Part shown: positions 1 to 9,864 of the stretch, piece by piece | Position numbering within the stretch: the first letter of the stretch is position 1 | Layout of the letters: the number at the start of each line of letters is the position of its first letter | NCBI GenBank assembly: GCA_018417955.1 | Contig: JACTVC010000011.1 | Location: 1,176,262-1,240,261 of the forward strand | Direction of reading: 5' to 3' | Length of the DNA stretch: 64,000 nucleotides | From: Laccaria trichodermophora | Taxonomy: Eukaryota > Basidiomycota > Agaricomycetes > Agaricales > Hydnangiaceae | Made by a program: the position numbers and the translations under genes | The notes under the pieces: generated by a model | Told to the model about the DNA's origin: nothing | What the model saw: the letters and a program-made list of their open reading frames with translations, nothing else | The model's database searches: none

Positions 1-790
1 TTCTTCCCAAAGAATTACGGCATTTAACTCGATCGCAGGCCATCGACTTTGCAAAAGAGCAAAGCGACGACGATCTATGGGAGGATCTACTAATGTACTC
101 CGAAACACGACCAGGTTTGTCTATCTGCCTTCCCCGTCTCCCACCCCTCACTCTCACTCCTACACCACGTAGCATTCATCCGCGGCCTACTCGAAAACAT
201 TGGCGTCGAAATCAGCCCTATTAGGCTCATCCGGCGCATCAAGAACGGACTCGAGATTCCCGGGTTGAAAGAGGCCTTGATCAAGATTTTACAGGATTTC
301 CATCTCCAGATCTCTTTGCTGGAAGGATGTCAGACGATAATGGATGGGGATAGCTTGGATCTTTCGAAGGCGTTGCAGAGGAAACAGAGTAGTGGGTTTT
401 TCCTCTCTGGTATGCTTTCCGTGGCTCTCTGTTTGGCAAGGCTGAAGCTCAAGTTGCGTGCAGCAAAGACGCTATGTCCGATATGTTCCAAATCGCTGCA
501 AGATACACCTCAATCCTTGACGCTTTTGTTCCTCTGCCGACACGTCGTCCATGCAACATGTGCGTATGGGGGCGATAAGATTCCGCTTCTTTCAGACCCG
601 ATAGCAAGGGGCTTTGGGGGGTCGTCTTCGAGAGGGATAACGGGGAGTATAGCATTGTACGTTTGTCTCTATATACTTCGATTTGTGACTAACAGATTTC
701 GGTGGTATGTGCAGTGAATCTATGATTCGTGGTCGACTTAGCCAGGGTTGTCCGGTGTGTCATAAGAGTGGGGAGAGGGTCAGGGTGTGA
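1..790 (+). CDS. VPS41: VPS41 homologue, C-terminal part (HOPS complex subunit), 5'-truncated by window
   Basis: Vps41 is a subunit of the HOPS tethering complex, which drives fusion of late endosomes, AP-3 vesicles and autophagosomes with the vacuole. The visible part has four exons (1-114, 173-409, 464-656, 715-790) joined in frame by short GT-AG introns. The first exon reads like the CHCR/clathrin-repeat end of Vps41 (AIDFAKEQSDDDLWEDLL). The next gives IRRIKNGLEIPGLKEALIK and LLEGCQTIMDGDSL, which match the human protein closely from memory. The end is a RING-H2-like zinc finger: CPIC, then CRHVVHATC, and after the last intron CPVC shortly before the stop at 788-790. The WD40 N-terminus lies outside the window. 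It converges on the MPP6 gene. Family call is confident; the third intron (657-714) was chosen because it restores the last CxxC pair. Confidence 0.9.
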
Positions 791-1433
791 TGCCTCACGT
801 TTCGTTATAGCTTACTATTTGCCTCGCACATGTATACTGTCCATATACCCCACTGAAAGCCGACTGGTTGCAAACGTTGGGTGTGGAGCAGTCTGGGTAA
901 ATATCGTCATCGAGTCAGAGCTTTGACCAGCGAACCCTCGCCTCCTTAGACGACCCAGCCATGGGTCATTCGACATAGGAACCCATCCGAGAGCGATCAG
1001 AATGTGAATAGGAAGGTCAGGCTTAAGTCTGAGCGGCTAGGAGATCAGTGTGGGTAGACCTTTCACAGATGTCAAGACAGGTGAACTGAGGAGACACATC
1101 ATGTCAATGGATTGTCGATCTCACTCAAGACCAGAGCAATGATTGGATGTATTGAGGTGATAAGATCATCGAGGGTATATTGACCTTGAAATAAGTATAG
1201 TATGCACCTCAACCGCACGATCGACACCCTTTTCGATCAAGTTAAAGAAGAATTTTGTAGATCTTCGGTTGAAACTTGGCGCAATCTGAGATGGTGCAAC
1301 ACATATCGATACGCCAATCCGCGACCTTCCAGCAGTTTAAGCCGTGGAGTCATCCTTGCGTCTGACGCGACCACTCCAGAGTCAAAGTCAGCGGCATACT
1401 TGTGGACGTCTCGGGTGATCACATTGAAAGAAA
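791..1433. other. Intergenic region between convergent VPS41 and MPP6
   Basis: About 640 bp between two convergent stop codons. It should hold both 3' untranslated regions. I see no coding pattern, RNA gene or repeat in it. Confidence 0.6.
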
Positions 1434-2319
1434 TCAACCCTCCACAGTCTTCTTTTTCTTCTTCTTGGGTGTCTTCCCCTCGATAGACGGGTCAGCAGCA
1501 GCTTCGCGGTCACGTTTCGACCTCTTCATGCGAGCTCCGTCAATCACAGGAGTTTTGCTTGACCTTATTGAAGAGTCGAGTTCTTTTGGGTCGTCCACGC
1601 CGGATGGTTTCAAGAACGTGTCGGGGAGAACTGTGGCCTTTGCTGGCGTAGGTTGCGGTTTCGTAGATGATGGCCCCCGAAGGTCAACACCAACGCCGCC
1701 CGATTCAAAGATGGCCTGTTTCGCTGTTTTGCCGTTTTTCTGTTCTTTTAGTTGTTCAAAGCCACGTAGCCGACCAGAACTTCCAGATGCTGATATGGAG
1801 ATGGGCCGGGGATGAATTTTTCGCCCTTTGGTTGAGGTTTCCGGAGCGGGGGGCGTTGGTGGATTTGTGGTTGTTGGTTTGGACTCTGAGGATAATGACT
1901 AGCGCACGAGACGAGTTTGAGCCTCTACGCAATGACTGAGAAAGGGTGGTGCTGCTACTCACCTCTTGGGTAATTTCTACTCCCTGACCTCCAAAAACTC
2001 TTCGACCTTTGAGTTTATCTGTAGCGTTTGACTCCTGTGATGATCCACCGAAAAGAAATGGGATATAAGAAGCCTCATGGATAGCCGAAACTCTGCGCTG
2101 AATAAGAATCAATTAAATTATACGATATGTGCGAACTCACGATGGTTCGCCGTTTGAAGATGAACCCCACACATCCTTTGCTGCCTGGCCGATCTCCCAC
2201 TTTCCGTCGTCGTGTACTTCTGCTCTATCCAATTCCACTTCTTTCAGGTGTTTTGCCCGATTAGCATTTTGCATGAACCGGAGGCTGAGGGTACCGGTGC
2301 TCAGAGTTTTGCTGGTCAT
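1434..2319 (-). CDS. MPP6: M-phase phosphoprotein 6 (Mpp6) family, nuclear exosome RNA-binding cofactor
   Basis: Mpp6 binds the nuclear RNA exosome and helps recruit the Mtr4 helicase for surveillance and 5.8S rRNA maturation. Three exons (2319-2141, 2092-1963, 1883-1434) join in frame into 252 residues. The N-terminus has the family signature LSTGTLSLRFMQNA, comparable to LSKNLLRMKFMQR in the human protein. The middle has SYIPFLFGG followed by GRRVFGGQG, which resembles the GRKTFG block of yeast Mpp6. The C-terminus is basic and ends in a run of lysines (KTPKKKKKKTVEG). An in-frame ATG four codons upstream (2331) could also serve as start. The gene is divergent from the F-box-like gene, sharing a ~245-bp upstream region. 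The call rests on short motifs, so it is good but not certain. Confidence 0.75.
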
Positions 2320-2565
2320 TGTTATCTGCAATTTTGTCTGGAATTATTTGAGTGTCGAGCGCAAGTCGAGCGTTTACCCTCCCATTACCGTTACGTAATG
2401 CTAACTGCAACCACAGCTGCTCACCGACACTGATTGTCCAATGGTATACTTACATATGTAAACGGCAAGTTCTGCCCAAGTCCTGCCCAGTCGTCTCCCC
2501 GATCTCTTCGGTTTGGCCAAAAATCCCAACGGGCGTGTTTTCATTTGGTTTCCATCCTCACTCTC

Positions 2566-3943
2566 ATGTCCAAAATTCAAATCATGTCGTCCTTTGCCGA
2601 CTGCCCTCTGGACGTCATCGAATTGATTGTCGAACTCCTCCAGGGTGATCTGGAGGCCCTTAAGGCATGCTCTCAGACCTGCAGAGCGCTTCTGCCCCTA
2701 TGTCGCAAATACATCTTTCAATCTGTCCTCCTCCTCATTTCTTCACACTCCATTGGTTACCGTGCCTATCGATCCCGGAGACTTAGTACCGTCACCGTGA
2801 TCAGACCAAAAAATTGGCACCTTCTAGACACCAATCCGACCATTTCAGAGTACATCCACACGTTAACGTACTTTATCAGCACCGACGACTTTTCAAACGA
2901 TGACGTTCCTTGTGTGCTGGAACGGCTTCACCACGTACGCTCTTTTGATGTGATTAGCAGGTGTGAGAAGACAGATTGGAAACAAACACCCCCACGTCTC
3001 AGAGACGCGTTATTGCTTGTCGTGCAATCGCGCTTCATCACACGTTTAGCAATCTCCGTCAGCGGGTTCCCCATCACTGCTTTCCTTACTTGCGTAAACC
3101 TCACGGACCTGTCCGTCTATTTCGTCGACTTTGATTATGCCGGTGTAGCTGAGCAGGAATCTTCCACCTTCATTTCTTCAGATTTGAACTGGGAAGCGCC
3201 TGATGTCCTGGTCCCACAACTTCGGGTGTTCACCTATGGGTTTATGGGCGAACGATATGCGATGAAGCTTCTCAATGCTAAAAGTCACAACGGCGGCCCA
3301 ATGCTCGATTTTACCAACGTTCGAACGTTGAGTGTCTATGTAGGGGAACAGCCGAACTTCGCCACAGCGCATGCATTAGTAAAGACAACGAACAACCTCG
3401 AAACACTGCGGTACATTGGTAAGCTACCAAAAACAAAGGTTGATTTTTATATCTCGCTCACCCTTGTTAGTGAACGACTTCACCATCACCACATTTTCAT
3501 GTATCGCCGCGTCGATCAACAACCCTTCTCTATCGACACTGAAACGACTCCACTTCAACTTTGAATCCGACGCCCATTGCGATATCAGGGTCTTCGTGAG
3601 TGGAATACGTGAGGAACTCGGTACCCTTTCAGGACTCCCAAACGTGATTGAAGAAATTGCCATAGAGGCTCGAATGACAAATCTCAGTCGGGCTGACTTC
3701 CGCAGTGCTTGGGAAACGTTGGACACCGTGCTTTCCAACGGGTTCCCAATGCTCCGCCGGGTCAAGCTTAATGTTCAGATGTCAGTCAAATCGGATGATG
3801 TGGCTCGTGTGAAGGAGGAGCTCGACGAGATACCGACGAGATATCTTCCGTGGTTGTCAAATACTACGAATTTCCTCTTCTTCTTTTTGACGAAGGTGAT
3901 TGGAATTACATCAGATAATTTTTATTTGCAGGTTGGGTTTTAA
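2566..3943 (+). CDS. F-box-like domain protein, unknown substrate
   Basis: Two exons (2566-3418 and 3471-3943) join at phase 1 into 441 residues. The N-terminus reads FADCPLDVIELIVELLQGD followed by LKACSQTCRALLPLCRKYIF. This is the usual degenerate F-box of the very large basidiomycete F-box-like families, whose members are presumed adaptors of SCF ubiquitin ligases. The rest is leucine-rich with no recognised motif. I start at 2566; a second ATG (2584) a few codons later sits even closer to the F-box. The tail after residue ~420 (phenylalanine-rich) is not conserved-looking, so the true 3' end may differ. It is the last host gene before the mobile-element block. Confidence 0.65.
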
Positions 3944-4168
3944 CCGATATAAATGGTATTTCGCTCTTGCGCATCCCTGATGGTGTTAATTTGGTCAAAA
4001 TGTTCTGCTAGGCCCTCTACTTTATGCATATGATTTTTGTCCCAGATCCTACTATGTATTGTCAAAAAGAACATCCACCACCTTCCCACTTGGTTTCTCA
4101 AAATTACTTGGAACAGCACGATCAAAGTGTAGTGACTCGGATGAAGCAGGCGCCGACATCCACTGGTG

Positions 4169-4616
4169 GCTGAGCCTTTTCCCCCTTGAGCTCCGCTCAC
4201 CCCTTGAGCTCTGCTCACCTACCATGGGCTTCGACACTGATCCCTGACTCAGTGCCAAAGTTTGGCAGATGCTGAGTTAGGAGAAGTCATTGGTGTCGTT
4301 TCCCTCTCCTGTGCTGGCTCCCTCTCCCTCAGACCACTACCATCCAGCACAGGTAAGCGCTCCGCGCTCTCTATCTTTATGCGCCGCATACTCACACGAA
4401 TGAGCAGTGATTCTCTTCCTAGGCTCCGCCTATCGTTTACTACAAACGCGCTCTAATCACTTCTCATTTGGTGAGGCATCTATTCTATTGAGCTTCGTTC
4501 ACTTTCTTACATTCCCTCTGGTTCAGACTTCGTTTGCCAGATTTGTAAGAAGTATCGAAATACCTTCTCCAGCTCAATACTCACATATCGTGCCTCTCAC
4601 AGATTCTCTCTTTGGC
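4169..4616 (+). repeat. Split direct repeat A1 (left end of Ngaro-type element)
   Basis: Matches A2 at an offset of exactly 4980 bp from 4201 to 4616. At its outer edge A1 holds an extra ~18 bp, a short duplication of CTTGAGCTCxGCTCACC, that A2 lacks. It probably includes the promoter and leader for the gag-like gene, which begins 87 bp downstream. Confidence 0.9.
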
Positions 4617-4702
4617 TAACTGCTCGCTTCCCTCGCCATCCAACCTCCTTTCTCCAAGTGACACCGTGCCATTCGACCTCTTCATCCAGCATCCCCTTCT
4701 CA

Positions 4703-6049
4703 ATGACCGATGTTAGTGCTGAGGCAACTCGGCAGCGTGCTCAAGGCTTCGAGGTCATCGTCTCCGACGTCGTTGAAGGACGGTTACCCCTTTCGGACTT
4801 TGCAAAACGTCTTCAAGATGCAGGCGCGTCCCCAGCCGAAGGGGAGGACTACCTTCAACAGCTTACCCAACGATTGGATCAGCAAAGGAAGGATAGAGAC
4901 GTTGAGGGACAGCCAGATGCCCAGTCTGGGGAACAAGCGGTCCGGGAATCGACTCCTGAAGGCCTTGACGAAGCTCAGGCAGTCGAGTTTCGCGCTCGGC
5001 GTGAAGCACTCCTTGAGGAGGTACGCAACCGAGAGACAGCTAATCGCCGTACAGCAGTTGACACCGCTGCGTGGGCCGTTCTCAACGCCAAGCTCTCTCG
5101 TTTGGCGGGCTCACAAGCTTCAGATGAGACTACGACCCTTCTCTCGACGGATGATCTTGCTAAACTGCTCGGGGTCGAACGTTCAACCTCTCAGTCACTA
5201 CCTGCTACTGTTCTCGCCCTTGCCCCGCATTTGGCTGAACTCTCGACGTCCACTATATCCGATCCCCACATTGAGGAGACTTGGAAGCTTCGGCAGGCAA
5301 TCGGAACGGACAAGACCATCGACTCTCTCGTCAACCTTATGCAGGTGCAACCGCTCATCGATCCCATCCCTCGCTCCATCTGGCGTCTGGTCATCCAAGA
5401 TCACTTTGTCGACTTTGAAAAGCTCTTCGCTTCGATGGACAAAGGGTATGACCACAACGATGAACCTCGCGACTTCGGTGGAGGTTACGTGCTCATCAAG
5501 AAGGAGCAAGCATCAGCCAAGTGCCCTCTTCGCTCTGAGTCCGAATGGGCTCGAGTCTTCGGAGCTTGGAGCTCAGCCGTCGTGCTGGTCTATCGCCACC
5601 GCTCTTCAGAGCTTCAAGGGTATCAGCGGATGGTCACCGATTTGTTTCGCGCAGTGCCTCACGATCCATCGATCGCCATTGCTTTTGATGTTGAAGCTCG
5701 GGATCGCTACGCAAAGAGTCCTTTCCGTATGGATGATCGTACTCAACTTAACATGCCGCTTTTGGCGCGTATGTTTCAAGGTTCTAGCCTGTCTTCCAAG
5801 AAGCGCAGTAACCCAGTGGCTTCGTCGAGCTCTCCCTCGAAGCGCTCGTCAACTCCTTGCCGAAATTGGAACATGGGCATCTGCGAAGCCCCTTGCCCGA
5901 ATGGGCGCAGGCATGGCATTTGCTGCGAGTGCGAAGGTCAACACCGAGCAAAGGACGAACCTGTCTGCAACACTCTCCTCCAAGCTCGACAAAGAAAAGG
6001 AGCTGGTGGAAGCTACTCAGAGAGCAGCAAAGGCAAAGGAAGGGCCTAG
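4703..6049 (+). CDS. Gag-like protein of the Ngaro-type element
   Basis: 448 codons from the first ATG after repeat A1 that continues as a long frame. The N-terminal half is acidic and helical-looking, and the middle has RSIWRLVIQDHFVDFEKLF. Near the C-terminus (about residues 388-430) is a cysteine cluster, CRNWNMGIC, then CPNG, then CCECEGQH, which may be a zinc-binding nucleic-acid module like the knuckles of other Gag proteins. The tail is rich in Ser, Lys and Gly. I know this protein type from basidiomycete tyrosine-recombinase elements but cannot name a Pfam family. The following polymerase frame is offset by +1. Confidence 0.75.
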   Translation: MTDVSAEATRQRAQGFEVIVSDVVEGRLPLSDFAKRLQDAGASPAEGEDYLQQLTQRLDQQRKDRDVEGQPDAQSGEQAVRESTPEGLDEAQAVEFRARREALLEEVRNRETANRRTAVDTAAWAVLNAKLSRLAGSQASDETTTLLSTDDLAKLLGVERSTSQSLPATVLALAPHLAELSTSTISDPHIEETWKLRQAIGTDKTIDSLVNLMQVQPLIDPIPRSIWRLVIQDHFVDFEKLFASMDKGYDHNDEPRDFGGGYVLIKKEQASAKCPLRSESEWARVFGAWSSAVVLVYRHRSSELQGYQRMVTDLFRAVPHDPSIAIAFDVEARDRYAKSPFRMDDRTQLNMPLLARMFQGSSLSSKKRSNPVASSSSPSKRSSTPCRNWNMGICEAPCPNGRRHGICCECEGQHRAKDEPVCNTLLQARQRKGAGGSYSESSKGKGRA

Positions 6050-7901
6050 ATCTATCAATTCGGGGTTGAAGCGAAAGCTGGATACCCCACTCATAGATGT
6101 ACCCCGCTTTCGACGACGTTATGTATGGTCTGATTCAACTAATAAACATCTATCCCCTGCTGCCCTTTACACTGAATCTGCTCCCCCTCTTCCTTCGCCA
6201 CCCTCTCATCTCTTGCAAGATCCAAAAATTCAGGCGTCCCTCCTTGCCATGAAAGACCAGATCAAAGTCGAAACACCTTTCGATGTCGACAAACTTGAGT
6301 CTATGCTCAGTGATCACCCGAATCAACCCTTTGTCCAATCGGTCATGACTGGCCTTCGGGAAGGATTTTGGCCTCTCGATGATGGTGAATGGAAGGTCGA
6401 ACTTGAAGAAGTCATCGACAACTACTCAACGGATGAAGGCGATCTGGACACTATCCGCAACTTTCGAGATAAAGAAAGATTGGCTGGTCGTTGGTCTGAC
6501 GAGCTCCCGAACTCTGAACTTTTACCTGGGATGAAAGTGTCCCCCATGTTTGTTGTTTGGCAAAACGGCAAAGCTCGCGTTGTCACCGACCACTCAAGCT
6601 CAGGGATAAATGATGGCATCCCAAAATCTGAAGCTAAAGTCCGCTACGACGACATGCATCCTTTTGGGCAATCCCTTCGTGATGCCCACACAGACAACCC
6701 TGGACGACGCATCATAACCTTCAAATCAGACGTCGCATCTGCGTTTCTCAACTTGCCAGCACATCCTCTATGGCAACTTCGGCAGGTCGTTGTAGTTGAA
6801 GGAAAACTCTACATCGTCCGTCGTCTTGTATTTGGCAACCGCGCATCACCACATTGCTGGTGCGCCGTCTCAGGGCTTTTATGCTGGCTGGCCATTCGAA
6901 AACTGGGCATTTTTAGCCTTCATGTCTACATGGACGACTTTTTTGGTTGGGATTTCGAAGACAACCTTATCACATACCATGGAAAGCTTCATCCTCGCCA
7001 ACAAGTCCAACTACTCCTGTTCTGGGAGGCAATCCGATGTCCTTTTGAAGACAAAAAGCAGGAGCATGGAAGTGTCTTGAAAATAATCGGCTTCTGGGTC
7101 GATGCGAATCAAGGTTCTCTTTCTCTCCCTCCAAGCTCCCTCACTGACATCGTCGAGAAAATTAACGCCTTCCTATCCACTCCCAACCGCAAGCCCCTCC
7201 TACGTGAATGGCAACGGCTGGCTGGTCACCTCAACTGGCTCCTAAATGTCCTCCCATGGGCTCGCCCCGCCCTATCAGCCTTATACCACAAGACCAGTGG
7301 CAAATCTCGCCCTCTTGGCGCTGTACACCTGAACGCGGAAGTCATTTCAGATCTGACCTGGCTCGTCAGTATCATCCCAAAAGCAGTTGGTGTTCGCTTC
7401 TTGGATGATGGTATCTGGGATGACGCTGCAGCTGACTTGGAGGTTTGGACTGATGCCAGCCTTACCCTCGGGATGTCCTTTGTATATGGAAACCAGGGCT
7501 TCATGTATGGGATCAAGGAGTGTCCCCCTGGTTTGAAAATAGACATCTTCTTCCTGGAGATGGTGGCTATCATGTCAGCCATCCACCATGTTGCCTCGTT
7601 TCCTTCACCCCCTCGTCGTCTTCTCATTCATACTGACAGCCTGGACTCCGTCGCTATATTCAACAGCTTACGGGTCTCTGAAGCATTGCACAATGGCCCA
7701 CTAATGGCAATAGCGGGTATCATCATCGAATCAGGGATTGACCTTCGCGTTCGACACATCCCAGGAAAACAAAACATCCGAGCCGACCTCCTCTCACGTC
7801 TTTTGCTCGACGAATATCGTGCAAAATTCCCTCATGACCGCGTCCGCCTTTTCTCCCCACCACGGGACCTCCTGCCGGCGCGATGGAGGGGGTGCTTTTG
7901 A
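6045..7901 (+). CDS. Reverse transcriptase-RNase H of the Ngaro-type element
   Basis: Copies the element RNA into DNA. Reverse transcriptase blocks are visible: a KSDVASAFLNLPAHP palm segment with the first catalytic aspartate, then VYMDDFFGW with the YMDD active site. RNase H follows: EVWTDASL (first Asp), FLEMVAIMSAI (Glu), LLIHTDSLDS (Asp) and RHIPGKQNIRADLLSR (last Asp). The start is uncertain. The frame is open all the way back to 4710 under the gag gene in the +1 register, and there is no good ATG near 6045, so the protein may be made by frameshifting or reinitiation. The 3' end overlaps the recombinase gene by 19 bp. Confidence 0.85.
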   Translation, partial: PRSINSGLKRKLDTPLIDVPRFRRRYVWSDSTNKHLSPAALYTESAPPLPSPPSHLLQDPKIQASLLAMKDQIKVETPFDVDKLESMLSDHPNQPFVQSVMTGLREGFWPLDDGEWKVELEEVIDNYSTDEGDLDTIRNFRDKERLAGRWSDELPNSELLPGMKVSPMFVVWQNGKARVVTDHSSSGINDGIPKSEAKVRYDDMHPFGQSLRDAHTDNPGRRIITFKSDVASAFLNLPAHPLWQLRQVVVVEGKLYIVRRLVFGNRASPHCWCAVSGLLCWLAIRKLGIFSLHVYMDDFFGWDFEDNLITYHGKLHPRQQVQLLLFWEAIRCPFEDKKQEHGSVLKIIGFWVDANQGSLSLPPSSLTDIVEKINAFLSTPNRKPLLREWQRLAGHLNWLLNVLPWARPALSALYHKTSGKSRPLGAVHLNAEVISDLTWLVSIIPKAVGVRFLDDGIWDDAAADLEVWTDASLTLGMSFVYGNQGFMYGIKECPPGLKIDIFFLEMVAIMSAIHHVASFPSPPRRLLIHTDSLDSVAIFNSLRVSEALHNGPLMAIAGIIIESGIDLRVRHIPGKQNIRADLLSRLLLDEYRAKFPHDRVRLFSPPRDLLPARWRGCF

Positions 7902-8893
7902 GTGCCCTGGGCGGGTCCAGGCCATCGCGCCGGACTCGCCCAACAATGAAGCTATCCGATCTTGACAGTCGGGTCCTTCATTTACAGGTCAATGCCATCG
8001 AAAAATCGACAGTTAAAGGCTATGCTACAGGAGCTCGGGACTACATCTCCTTCTGCATGGCCCATCACCTCTCCATTGAACCCACTCCTGAAACTTTAGC
8101 TCGTTACATCGCATACACCTCTCAATTCATTGCCTCTGGCCCAAAATATTTATCTGGGGTCAGACACTTCCTATCCGACTTATATCCTAACTTTGATGCT
8201 AACCGCGCTCACCCACTCGTCACCACAACCATCCGAGGATCCAAGAAAATCCGCGCCGACCCTGTCCGCCGCAAACTACCACTGCGTCCCACACACTTAC
8301 AAACTTTTCTACTCATTGCCCGTGGCTCTGGCTCCTACGATGACCTCCTCTTCGCCACTATCCTCTCCTGCCTCTTCTATGCTTGCCATCGTTCAGGCGA
8401 ATTGGTGCAAAAGAACTCAAAAGAACTTTTTGACTGGAGAAAGATCATCAAGCGCTCTTCGTTAAAGTTTTCTCAAGGGCGAGCTCAGTATCACCTCCCT
8501 TATCACAAGGGAGACCCATTCTATCGTGGTACTGATATCTTATTCTCACAACAGGAAGTTGCCGACCCTGTCGCACTTCTTCAAGAGTACGTCGATCGAC
8601 GTGATTCGGTTCATAATGCACGCCTGGCTCTCTTTCTACGCGAGGATGGTTCCCACCCCACTCGATCTTGGTTCGACGCCCGCTTCTTTGCAGTACTCAA
8701 TCGAGAATTTGGGGGACACTCACCTCGTGCAGGCGGTGCCACTTTCTATGCCAGCCTCGGCCTATCTGAAGATGTAATCCAAGCCCTCGGCCGGTGGTCT
8801 TCTCAAGCATGGAAGATCTACATAAGGGACAACCCCACCGTTCGTGCCGAACAGCAGCTGGCCGCCATCGGACTCCGTCTAAGGCGCCGTTGA
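7883..8893 (+). CDS. Tyrosine recombinase of the Ngaro-type element
   Basis: 336 codons. This enzyme would integrate the circular cDNA by site-specific strand exchange. The N-terminal half looks like a core-binding SAM-like domain (STVKGYATGARDYISFC). The catalytic half shows ACHRSGELV (first Arg), a HSPRAGGATF block (the H-x-x-R pair), LGRWSSQAW (third His/Trp position) and the probable nucleophile tyrosine in WKIYIRDNP. A second in-frame ATG at 7946 (MKLSDLDSR) lies just past the overlap with the polymerase frame and is an equally good start. The presence of this enzyme instead of a DDE integrase fixes the element class. Confidence 0.88.
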   Translation: MEGVLLSALGGSRPSRRTRPTMKLSDLDSRVLHLQVNAIEKSTVKGYATGARDYISFCMAHHLSIEPTPETLARYIAYTSQFIASGPKYLSGVRHFLSDLYPNFDANRAHPLVTTTIRGSKKIRADPVRRKLPLRPTHLQTFLLIARGSGSYDDLLFATILSCLFYACHRSGELVQKNSKELFDWRKIIKRSSLKFSQGRAQYHLPYHKGDPFYRGTDILFSQQEVADPVALLQEYVDRRDSVHNARLALFLREDGSHPTRSWFDARFFAVLNREFGGHSPRAGGATFYASLGLSEDVIQALGRWSSQAWKIYIRDNPTVRAEQQLAAIGLRLRRR

Positions 8894-8969
8894 CAATTTT
8901 TTCTCTAAGCTGCCCACTTCCATCATCTCTCACCACCACCACCCCACATCAACATCAACACCACATCAA

Positions 8970-9080
8970 TAGCCTACACTCCCCAGCCTAAAAAATTTTG
9001 GGGCTCGCCTTGCTTCGGCGACCCCTTGTTGCTGCTATCTTCACCTCGTGATCTCCATCTTTGAACAGCGCAGCAGAGGT
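8970..9080 (+). repeat. Split direct repeat B1
   Basis: 111 bp, identical to B2 at 9700-9810. It contains a hairpin-forming stretch, GGGGCTCGCC then a short loop then GGCGACCCC, just after an AAAAAATTTT tract. Between B1 and A2 lies an 86-bp spacer (9081-9166) found nowhere else in the window. Confidence 0.9.
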
Positions 9081-9166
9081 CGTCGTAATGGCGGGTTCCA
9101 GGGGTAAGGAGGCATTTCGTAGGCCTCTGCGCCAAATCAAACTCCGCCAGGGAAAAGCTCAGCGCC

Positions 9167-9596
9167 GCTGAGCCTTTTCCCCCTTGAGCTCTGCTCACCT
9201 ACCATGGGCTTCGACACTGATCCCTGACTCAGTGCCAAAGTTTGGCAGATGCTGAGTTAGGAGAAGTCATTGGTGTCGTTTCCCTCTCCTGTGCTGGCTC
9301 CCTCTCCCTCAGACCACTACCATCCAGCACAGGTAAGCGCTCCGCGCTCTCTATCTTTATGCGCCGCATACTCACACGAATGAGCAGTGATTCTCTTCCT
9401 AGGCTCCGCCTATCGTTTACTACAAACGCGCTCTAATCACTTCTCATTTGGTGAGGCATCTATTCTATTGAGCTTCGTTCACTTTCTTACATTCCCTCTG
9501 GTTCAGACTTCGTTTGCCAGATTTGTAAGAAGTATCGAAATACCTTCTCCAGCTCAATACTCACATATCGTGCCTCTCACAGATTCTCTCTTTGGC
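9167..9596 (+). repeat. Split direct repeat A2
   Basis: Second copy of A1, ending at the same TTTGGC. The following ~100 bp (9597-9699) is T-rich filler between A2 and B2. Confidence 0.9.
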
Positions 9597-9699
9597 CCTC
9601 CCTCCGCTCCCTCTTTTTTCTTTTTTTCTTTCAATATGATCTATATTATTTTGTACTTGTATTCTTTTTTTTTATTTTATTTTTATTGTCTAGTCTAAG

Positions 9700-9810
9700 T
9701 AGCCTACACTCCCCAGCCTAAAAAATTTTGGGGCTCGCCTTGCTTCGGCGACCCCTTGTTGCTGCTATCTTCACCTCGTGATCTCCATCTTTGAACAGCG
9801 CAGCAGAGGT
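9700..9810 (+). repeat. Split direct repeat B2 (right end of Ngaro-type element)
   Basis: Identical to B1 over 111 bp. The Plavaka terminal repeat begins within about five bases of its end. Confidence 0.9.
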
Positions 9811-9815
9811 GCATC

Positions 9816-9864
9816 CACTATGCACCCCAGACCGGATTAAATTCCCCGGGTTGACTGGTAATTA
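9816..9864 (+). repeat. Left terminal inverted repeat of Plavaka element
   Basis: Begins CACTATGCACCCC and is imperfectly complementary to 15846-15894. The matching may extend two or three bases outward (ATC on the left, GAT on the right). Confidence 0.8.

Larger units (their letters stand above)
4165..9811 (+). mobile_element. Tyrosine-recombinase retrotransposon, Ngaro/DIRS order, complete
   Basis: The element carries gag-like, reverse transcriptase-RNase H and tyrosine recombinase genes in that order. Its repeats are split and direct: A1 at the left end, then B1, A2 and B2 at the right end. This arrangement is diagnostic of PAT/Ngaro-type elements, which integrate as circles through the recombinase instead of using a DDE integrase. 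A1 and A2 agree over at least 416 bp and B1 and B2 over 111 bp without a difference that I could see. All three reading frames are open, which points to recent insertion. The right end abuts the left end of the Plavaka element. Limits were set from the repeats and from an 8-bp direct repeat (CATCCACT at 4157-4164 and 9812-9819). Confidence 0.88.
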
